Source: Hirsutella rhossiliensis
Taxonomy: Eukaryota > Ascomycota > Sordariomycetes > Hypocreales > Ophiocordycipitaceae
Direction of reading: 5' to 3'
Length of the DNA stretch: 64,000 nucleotides
Assembly (NCBI RefSeq): GCF_020360975.1
Contig: NW_025408680.1
Span: 620,001 to 684,000, forward strand
Each line of letters starts with the position of its first letter. Position 1 is the first letter of the stretch. Below the pieces are notes generated by a model. That model was not told the DNA's origin. It saw only the letters and a list, made by a program, of their open reading frames with translations, and did not search any database. Positions 56,750-64,000 of the stretch are shown piece after piece. A program made the translations under genes and the position numbers.

Positions 56750-57610
56750 TCAGTCCAGCAGCCGCCCCATGCCCAGCCCATCAAAGACGGGCAGCAGCAT
56801 CGCCTCGATGCGCTCGTGCGAGTGCATCATGGTGTTGAACTCGTCGAGCCGCCGCATGGCGTCCCAGTCCCAGTTGGGCGTCTCCCCCGGCACCGTCCTG
56901 GCTGCCGGGTTGTCGTCGGACTGGTCGACGACGAGCGCCGATCGGAGCGCATTGTCGCCCACGATGAGCCCGCCGGGCCGCAGCAGCCGCCGCCGCGCCC
57001 CGGGCTGCGACCGGTCGAGGATGGCGGCGAGGTAGTCAGGGTAGCCCGATTTTTGCGCGTCGATGAAGACCATGTCAAATGGCTCGTCGGGCTGAAGAGT
57101 GGGCAGGCTGCTCGCCCGGCGGGCCGGTGGTTAGCCATGACCTTGACACCCATCGTGGTGGCCCTTACACCTGGAGCGCATCGCCCTCGAGGATGCGGCA
57201 GTTGTCGTATCCATGCTTGAGCAGCTGCTCCCTCGCCAGCGCGGCGTACTCGGCCGACTGCTCGAGGCCCGTGACGGCCCCCTCGGGACCGACCGCGTTG
57301 GCCCACACGCCGAGCGAGAAGCCGACAAAGACGCCGACCTCGAGGACTGCCCAGCCCATCAGAATGCTGTCCGGACACGGCTCGATCAGCTGCTCGCACC
57401 TCTCTTGACGCCGACGGTCCGCGCCAGCCAAGTCAGCAGCCGGGCTTCGAGCAGGGAGATGGTCATTGCGCATCGCGGCTGCGTGTCGAGAACCCACTGG
57501 TGGTACTGCAGCAAGGCATCGGGGAGGTCGACCGAGTTTCGATCGGCATACTCGCTGACCTTGCGGGCCACCACGTCGTTGGGGTACAGGGTGGTGCAGT
57601 TGTCCTTCAT
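56750..57610 (-). CDS. class I SAM-dependent O-methyltransferase (CCoAOMT-like, Methyltransf_3)
   Basis: Three exons on the minus strand (57400-57610, 57169-57346, 56750-57107) give 248 residues. Intron 2 must use the donor GTAAGG two bases inside an apparent GTGTAA site for the phases to agree. The SAM-binding motif I is VLEVGVFVGFS, the acidic ribose-binding residue is in VTGLEQSAEY, and the catalytic metal-binding motif is MVFIDAQKSGY. A second metal ligand is in GGLIVGDNALRSA (D-N as in CCoAOMTs). The end, FDGLGMGRLLD, matches the family end (GDGL-type). These Mg2+-dependent enzymes methylate catechol-like hydroxyls of small molecules. The substrate is unknown. The neighbours are housekeeping genes, so a secondary-metabolite cluster is not indicated. 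Confidence 0.9.
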
Positions 57611-58494
57611 GCTGGGCCCGTCTTTTGTCGCTGAAGCCTGGTTGGGATCGCAGATCGAGGACCGGAGACTACTTGCACCGTACTTGCCACCGCGCCGGAA
57701 TCAAGCACCGTGGGTCCAGGGGTAGCGCTGACGACGGGGAGGCCGAGCAGAGACTCCATCAGCGACGCCGTGATGACACCTCCAGTGGAACTGTACCGTA
57801 CCGTGTTGCTGCGAGCACAAAGCGCACAGTGTATTTCTGGTGCTAGCAGGCAAACATCGGAGTATCCGGCTGGAGCGATGCCCCGTTAGACAAGCCTAAA
57901 GTGCCTTACTCCGTACCGATAGTGGAATAAGTCATCGGGCTGAGTCTCGCACCGCCTCGCACAGTACAAGCACACCTCGCCCGTAGAGACTCTGCCTTAG
58001 CCAAGCCATCATTCTTGTACGGCGTCGAATAACACCTGCCGTACACTCAAAATGTGCGACGTGAGATCTTGTGATGCCAAACAGACTTTTGCGGCGGATC
58101 GGCTCGGCATGTGTCTGCCGAAGACGAACCAGTCGCGCGGTTCATGGCCATGCACGCTGCGAGTTGTTATTAAATATTTATTCCTTGCCAACACCCGGGC
58201 CAAGTACAGTAAACATAAAGCATCAAGCATGTCCGCCCTCGACACGAAACGGCGGCAAACGGCAATGGCAATGTAATGGGCGCAAAGCGAAGAAGAAAAG
58301 GACCAGCCTTTCCCTCCTAGGGCGGGCTGCGCGTCTCTGTCCCGTCCCGTCCCGTCTCTCTGCGCCCCGTTGTCGGGCCGCCATCGCCATGCCATGACAT
58401 GGCTGCCGCCGTCGTCGTCGTCGCAGCCTCTCACCCTCTCTCTCCCTCCCTCTCCCTGTTCCCAGGGCCCGAAGAGCCCACGCCCTCGTCGTCC
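57611..58494. other. divergent promoter region of the methyltransferase and SSK1 genes
   Basis: About 880 bases, including the in-frame stretch 58399-58494 that would be translated if SSK1 started at the upstream ATG. The part near 58320-58390 is CT- and CCCGT-rich (repeated CCCGTCCCGTCCC). No other gene is supported. Confidence 0.55.
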
Positions 58495-61015
58495 ATGGCG
58501 CCGGACATTGCCTCTCGCATCAGGGCCCGCTTCATGCGGCGGCGGCACTCCGAGGTGGCACCAGTAGCACCAGCCGCCGCGTCGCCGTCGTCCTTGTTGT
58601 TGTCGTCACCCCCGGCCTCGTCCTGTGGCGTCTCTGCCGAGAGCAAACACCACCACCACCACTCCTCGCTCAGCCTCCTCCTCCGCCGCCGCAGCCAGCC
58701 CGGTGGGACGGCGCGCGAGGCTCTGGTCGCACCGCCGCTGCCCGGGCCTCCCCCGGTGCTGGTGGTGGCGCTGGACCGTGGGCTGAAGGACGCCGCCGTC
58801 AGCGCCAGCGCCAGCACTGGGGCCACTGCGGCGTCTCCAGCGGGCGGCCCCCAGCGCCTGTCAGTGGACTCGGACCTGCAGCAGGGACCTCACCTTGTGC
58901 TGCCTGGGGCTTCGTCAGCTCCACCGCCATCGCCATCGCCCTCATCTTCGCCCTCGCCCTTGTTACCACCCACATCACCGCCTCCATCGAGACCCCCGCC
59001 GTCGCCGCCTCCGCCGCTGCTGTCGTCGGCCCACTCCTCCCCGTGCTCCCTAGCTCTCTCGCCGCTGCCGCCGTCGCCCCCTCGACCAGCGCAGCCTGCT
59101 GCTCCTCTCCTGTCGCCGCCTCCACTTCATCCTGGTGCCCGCCCACAATCGCACCCGGTGTCTCCTCCTCCGCCTCCGCCGTCCCATCCACTTCTAGGGA
59201 GCCCCCACCTCCGCAGCATCCACGAACACTCCGTCGCCGCCGCGGCGAATTTGACGCCCACCGACGACCCGCACCATGGCCACGGCCGCGACCGCCAACT
59301 CGACCAACTGACCGTCGTCGCCTCCTCCGCTGCCCTCGCCGCCGCCGTCGACACGTCCGACTCTGCGCGCCGCCAGAGCACTTTCGCGAGCCGCCAGTCG
59401 AGCTTCCAAAATCATCTCTACGGTACTCCGTCAGCGAATGACGGCTCCAACATGGTGACTCGCAAGGTCTGGGTCAAGCGGCCCCATGCCTCGGCCACCA
59501 CCATTGCCATCCACGAAGACGACCTCGTCGACGACGTCCGCGACCTGATTCTGCGCAAGTACGCCAACTCGCTCGGCCGCACCTTTGACTCCCCCGACCT
59601 CAGCATCCGCGTGTGTGCCCGAGGCCAGGAAAAGGACCGCATCCTGGGTCCGGAGGAGACCATGGCCCGCATGCTTGATCGCTACTACCCCGGCGGCCAG
59701 ACCGTCGACGAGGCCCTCATCGTCGACATTCCTCGACGTACCCCCAAAGCCTCTCCCATGGCTCCGCCTGCCCCGGGAACCACCGCCTTTTACCTGACCG
59801 ACGAAGGGCGCCCGTCCGAGGCCGGCGAAGGCTACTTTCCTCCCGTCGTCGCCGTCCCCTCACCCCATATGCCCCATTCCGCCCCTGCCCCGATCAACGG
59901 CGCCGTGGCACACTCGATTTCCATTCTCGGCACCGGCCACGTCCCCCCCATTCCGTCGCCCGGCGGCGGTGCGCGGTCCCGTGCCCATAGGGATCGCTCC
60001 GAGAGGCCGCGCCTGGTCCGGCAGCACACTGCGTCGCCCACGATACTGCCAGCCCATCCGGCCGGCCCAGTGGCCGCCAACGTCAACCACGCCACGCAGC
60101 ACTTCGCCCCGCGGATGCCTCACTCTCGAACCCACTCGAGCTCCTCGGACCACCAGGGGCTGCCCACGGTCAAGACGTCCAAGCCCAAGTCGCCGGGGCC
60201 TGGTCCGGAGCCGACGCCGGCGAGAGTCGCCACCCCTCCGCCCCGGATCGCCTCTCCACGGTCTTCTAGCGCCAGGCCGAAAAAGAGCAAGAAGAGCTCC
60301 GAGTACCCCGCCGCCCAGACAGGAAGCATGCTCAACGGCACCGTGCCGCCCATCAGCGTCCTCATTGTCGAGGACAATCCCATCAACCTGAAGTTGCTCG
60401 AGGCCTTTGTCAAGCGGCTCAAGGTGAGATGGCAGACGGCCATGAACGGCAGGGACGCCGTCAAGAAGTGGCGGACGGGCGGGTTCCACCTGGTCTTGAT
60501 GGACATTCAGCTGCCCGTCATGAATGGTCTGGATGCGACGAGGGAGATTCGGAGGCTGGAACGAGTCAACTCCATCGGCGTCTTTTCGTCCCTGCCCAGT
60601 GGGATGCACGAAGACACGGGCGTCAGCGGCGAGCTCAAGGAGCAGGACCGCTTGGTGAATCCGACGCTGTTCAAGAGCCCCGTCATCATCGTCGCCCTGA
60701 CTGCCAGCTCGCTGCAAAGCGACCGGCACGAGGCACTTGCCGCCGGCTGCAACGACTTCTTGACCAAGGTGAGTGTCGGCGATATTGCACGAGCGACGAT
60801 GAACCTCGATCTGCTGACTGCATCTCTTGTAGCCCGTTAACTTCGTCTGGCTCGAGAGAAAGGTGATGGAGTGGGGCTGCATGCAGGCACTCATCGACTT
60901 TGACGGCTGGCGCAAGTGGAAAGACTATGGGCAACTTGCCGAGGAGACAGAGGCGAGCAAGAAGGCCTTGGGCAAGTCCAAGAGAGCTCGCTCTTCGTTG
61001 TCCTCGTCGACGTGA
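58495..61015 (+). CDS. SSK1: SSK1-type response regulator of the HOG osmostress pathway
   Basis: Two exons (58495-60768 and 60833-61015) give 818 residues; starting at the in-frame ATG 58399 would give 850. I prefer 58495 because MAPDIASRIRARFMRRRH resembles the start of fungal Ssk1 proteins. Residues 30-310 are Pro/Ser-rich low complexity. A conserved block after MVTRKVWVKRPHASATTIAI (about 322-450) precedes another disordered stretch. The receiver domain starts at ISVLIVEDNPINLKLLEAFV, with the phosphoacceptor Asp (about residue 670) in LVLMDIQLPVMNG, Thr in ALTASS and Lys in LTKPVNF. The last intron splits the codons of that Lys and Pro. In the Sln1-Ypd1-Ssk1 relay the unphosphorylated form activates the Ssk2-type MAPKKK. 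The protein acts in the cytosol as the output of histidine-kinase phosphorelay and is not DNA-binding. Confidence 0.95.
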
Positions 61016-61824
61016 GGGCAGCCGGTTCCGTCAGGCAACCCGTCCGGCCCCTTGGGTGGCCGATGCCCACCAAGCTCCTCATTGATGATGGATGTTTTTC
61101 TCGCGGCATTGCTAACATGCGCTTTTCTCGATGCGTGGCTCACGCGAGCCCACTTTGCCTTTTTGTTTAATATCCCTGCAAGATTACTGTTCGGTTGATG
61201 ATTCGACGGGTATAGCGGATTCGTCGGCGACGGGGAGAAAGGAAAAGAGTTGGGCGTGACGGCGCGCTGGGTGCGGGAAAGATACCACTGGCCTTGGCAA
61301 AAAGGGAGACAGCGGGACAGCGTGCGATGGGCGATGCGGTAATGTCTTGTAATCTGTTCGACAGCTTTCGCTGCCTTGATCGTGTATGTGAACTGTATGA
61401 CTTTGTTTCGTGATTCTCGACCCTTTCACTCAGACCCAAAGTTCATTTACTCGCGCTCTGCCTTTTAAATAGAAGCTACCGACCGCCGCATATTCATAAG
61501 AGACACATCACGCGGCAACTTTGAGCCGCTTGAGGTATTATGTCTGCGCCAAGACGCTGTATGAAGCTTCACAGCTCAAGCTTTAGTTACCCTAGACCTC
61601 CCCGACGTTGCTGGAAATGGAGCTTGAGGCCGGAAAAACAGAAACGCCGGTGGGCCCGGAGAAAAAAAAGAGCACAACACCAGAGCTTGAATAAAAGCAG
61701 CGAATTCCTCAAACCGTCCCATCATCCAGCGCAATTCACACCAGCACACCTTGTCCCAACGACAGGCCCAGGATGAAGGGGGCTGAGACGGGGCTTGGCC
61801 ACTACACATAAGCAGTCCCCGACA
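61016..61824. other. intergenic region between SSK1 and the ribosomal protein gene
   Basis: About 800 bases on the plus strand between two genes in the same direction. It includes the SSK1 3' end and the short promoter of the next gene. The only ORFs are under 95 codons. No gene. Confidence 0.55.
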
Positions 61825-63002
61825 ATGCCTCCCAGAATACGCGCCCCGTCGGTATCGCTGGCGACCGACGTGGTGCTGCAGCAGCCGCGGCCATGGACGA
61901 CGCTGAGCGGCCGCGCCTTCAGCGCGACGCCGTGCCTTGACAAGATGAGTCGCGCCCGCCAGAAAATGTACCAATGGATCCAGTCGAGAAAGGGCCGGGA
62001 GCTCGCCGAGCCCGGAAGGGGGCCGCGGTACCTGGGCCCGCATCGCGACCAGCCCTTTCCGCTCAACCCGCTCTTCCGCAGCCTGCCCGTCCTCGACGAC
62101 TCGACAAAGGAGCTCATCTGGGACAAGGTTATGAAGAGGGGCGAGTCGCTCAAGGCGGTGTCGGCCGAGATGAACGTCGATGTCCGGAGAGTGGCTGCCG
62201 TGGTGCGGTTAAAAGAGGTGCAGAGGCAGTGGGAGAAAGACGTAAGTTGGAACCGAAACCCCTCGACTGCTTGCTGCCTGAACGCTCTTGAACACGACGG
62301 ACACGCTATGATGAGATGAAAAAAAAAATTCGATTAGTCTTGAAGACTAAACCGTGGTTAAAAACTTTTTACATGTTGCTGATTGCTCCCCGACTGACCT
62401 CTGCTCCTTGCAAAACATGGCTGCTGCTGGCCGACTCTGGCGCTGACAACTTCACAAAGGGCAAGAAACTGGCGACACCATACGCCAAGGCCGTCATGAG
62501 CATGCTGCCAAAAACGACATTCCGCGAGGGCGAGAGGAACGCGCCGCACGAGGCCGTCAACGAGATCCACGTGCACACGCACACGATGCAGCAGCTCTTC
62601 GTGCCCGTGTCCGAGTCGCGGCACTTTACGCGCGAGGACGCGGCCAAGGCGTTCCACAGCTCGCTGCTGTCGGCGGACGCACGGTCGCCGCAGCCCCGGC
62701 TCATCGACATGGAGCGGGAGATTAGTCAGGGCAAGGACCGCGACGAAGCGCTCATCGACTTCAAGGAGGCGACGCAAAAGGAGGAGGAGGCGCTGGCGCA
62801 CAAGATGCGGCTCGAGCGCGAGCGGCAGGAGAAGATGACGACGCGCGTGCGGACGGACCGGTGCGAGTTCCGCTTCAAGCAGATCAATGTCCAGGACGTT
62901 GGCAGGCTCGGGCGCTCCAGGGAGGGCACGGGGTGGCGGTACGGCGCGCCGCTGCAGGACCGCAAGCGCGGCCTGGTCAAGATTCCCACGTCGGTGCCTT
63001 GA
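61825..63002 (+). CDS. mitochondrial small-subunit ribosomal protein, Bot1/MRPS35 (mS45) family
   Basis: Two exons (61825-62241 and 62460-63002) give 319 residues. I chose the ATG at 61825 (MPPRIRAPSVSLATDVVLQQ); the open frame upstream has only non-ATG starts. The N-terminus is basic and hydroxylated with no acidic residue before about residue 14, as in mitochondrial targeting peptides, and RAFSATPC looks like a cleavage region. The conserved core reads NPLFRSLPVLDDSTKELIWD, then GESLKAVSAEMNVDVRRVAA, then VRLKEVQRQWEKD, and across the 218-base intron GKKLATPYAKAVMSMLP. The family is the fungal Bot1 / yeast Mrps35 protein of the mitochondrial ribosome small subunit, needed for respiration. 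The last third is charged and helical. Confidence 0.88.
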
Positions 63003-64000
63003 GGATCGGGCATCTCGGTCGGCGGGGACGCCGTCGACGGCTTGTGGATTTCGCGCAGTGGCCCCCGCTCGCCTTGTACAATATGTATTCCTGGAGGAAG
63101 CTTGTGTACCAGTTTGTCTGCCATGTTCAATGGAGGAGCGTTGTTTCACAGCCTCGGCCAACAGGGGGCCAAGCAGAGCCCTCGTTTCAACCCATTGCAC
63201 AAGGGCATGTTTCTTCCCCTTCTCCCCCCGTTGAGCCTCATCACTTCCCTCTCCGCGCCCACCGGAGCTGATGCTCGGTTTCGTGTCACCTTGTTCGAGG
63301 CTCCTGCGCCGACAATCCTCTAGGGCATCTTACCAACCGGCCGAGCCTGGGGACGTGGACTCCCATTGCCGGTAGGGCTGAGTCTCTGTCTTCCTGCCCC
63401 TCCTGCATGTGTGTGTCAACACCCAGCCCGTCAATCAACGAACCCCTCGCGCGCAGCCCCGCTCCACGCCGTTGCCTGCCGCGGTGCGTCCAAGTGCGTG
63501 TACCACGAATGACCTCACACAACAACCAGGAAGGAAAAAGGCAGCCGATTTCCCGCTCGCCCCCAATTCCGCTCGTCTGCTCAAGGCAACAGTGGCATGG
63601 GTGACTCTGCACGGGGCTCGACGGCGTGCCCAACCGGCCTAGCACAGCAACTTCCTTCTGCTGCCGCTGCAGCCCCTTTGCATGCCTCAAGCGTGCCAGG
63701 CAGAGACGAGTCATCCACGGCACTTTTGATTGGAGGGTGACTCATCCGCAACGCTGTCGAGGCTCGAGAATTGTGGTGCCCATGGTACACCCGATATGTG
63801 GTGATCCGACTTCATCTATCCATCGCATTGCTGTCAGCCTCTCTATCTAATCTAGTCTAATGCTGTTTTTGTTAGATCGCTTTGAACTCAAAACTCCCAT
63901 TGCCATGCAACCGCTCAGCCGAAACCTCCCATCGCAACACGTCCAGTCGACCACCGCATATAAAGCCAAGGCATGGCTAGACACCGCCGTGGAGCCTGCC
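63003..64000. other. gene-free right end of the window
   Basis: No convincing gene. Short ORFs up to 145 codons overlap on both strands without domains. A gene outside the window may start or end beyond 64000. Confidence 0.5.

Noticed and set aside
59860..60915. 351-codon minus-strand ORF antisense to SSK1
   Set aside because: Same cause; it runs through the antisense of the receiver domain and has no recognisable protein features.
56750..61015. secondary-metabolite cluster around the O-methyltransferase
   Set aside because: Its neighbours are housekeeping or signalling genes; no PKS, NRPS, terpene synthase, P450 or transporter is present.
1..64000. tRNA, rRNA or CRISPR features
   Set aside because: No cloverleaf with a clear GTTCRANNC arm was found by eye and no regularly spaced repeats occur; a covariance-model scan would be needed to exclude tRNAs.

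Overview
The window is nuclear DNA of a filamentous ascomycete (Pezizomycotina). The case rests on short introns (about 50-110 bases, GTRAGT donors), Zn2Cys6 regulators, a fungal SSK1-type response regulator, fungal SED5 and Bot1/MRPS35-type proteins, and GC-rich coding sequence. Protein character suggests Sordariomycetes, probably Hypocreales; that is an inference from family resemblance without a database search. All exon borders below were read by eye from splice motifs and reading phase.

Layout. 0.2-9.9 kb: a very large disordered protein of unknown function on the minus strand (one gene or two adjacent genes), divergent from the Golgi t-SNARE SED5. 10.6-13.9 kb: an aldo/keto reductase and an NAD-type zinc polyol dehydrogenase, tail to tail, plausibly working together on sugar/polyol interconversion. 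16.5-19.2 kb: a six-exon Zn2Cys6 regulator. 19.2-43.9 kb: a gene-poor accessory block with a small bZIP regulator (with an overlapping upstream ORF), a Ty3/gypsy chromodomain LTR retrotransposon with intact 5-bp target duplication, and a Helitron (HUH Rep plus PIF1-like helicase) with a frameshifted antisense companion gene. 44.0-48.3 kb: a second Zn2Cys6 regulator beside a short-chain dehydrogenase, a possible regulator/enzyme pair. 49.8-63.0 kb: ordinary core genes: glucosamine-6-phosphate acetyltransferase (GNA1), a large lipase-3 protein, a CCDC97-like protein, a SAM O-methyltransferase, SSK1, and a mitochondrial small-subunit ribosomal protein of the Bot1/MRPS35 family.

Most interesting points. 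(1) The retrotransposon has an exact 11-base complement between the sequence just after its 5' LTR and a site inside the LTR, the arrangement of Tf1-type self-priming elements, so it probably primes reverse transcription from its own RNA end. (2) Its two LTRs differ only by small indels, and frameshifts pile up in both transposons while host ORFs of more than 1000 codons are clean. This looks like unpolished consensus in repeats rather than old decay, so both elements may be intact in the organism. (3) The Helitron keeps its HUH and paired-tyrosine motifs and has a spliced antisense companion gene whose 5' end is partly duplicated. (4) The bZIP start is overlapped by an out-of-frame upstream ORF. 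I saw no CRISPR array, rRNA or convincing tRNA; tRNA detection by eye is unreliable.
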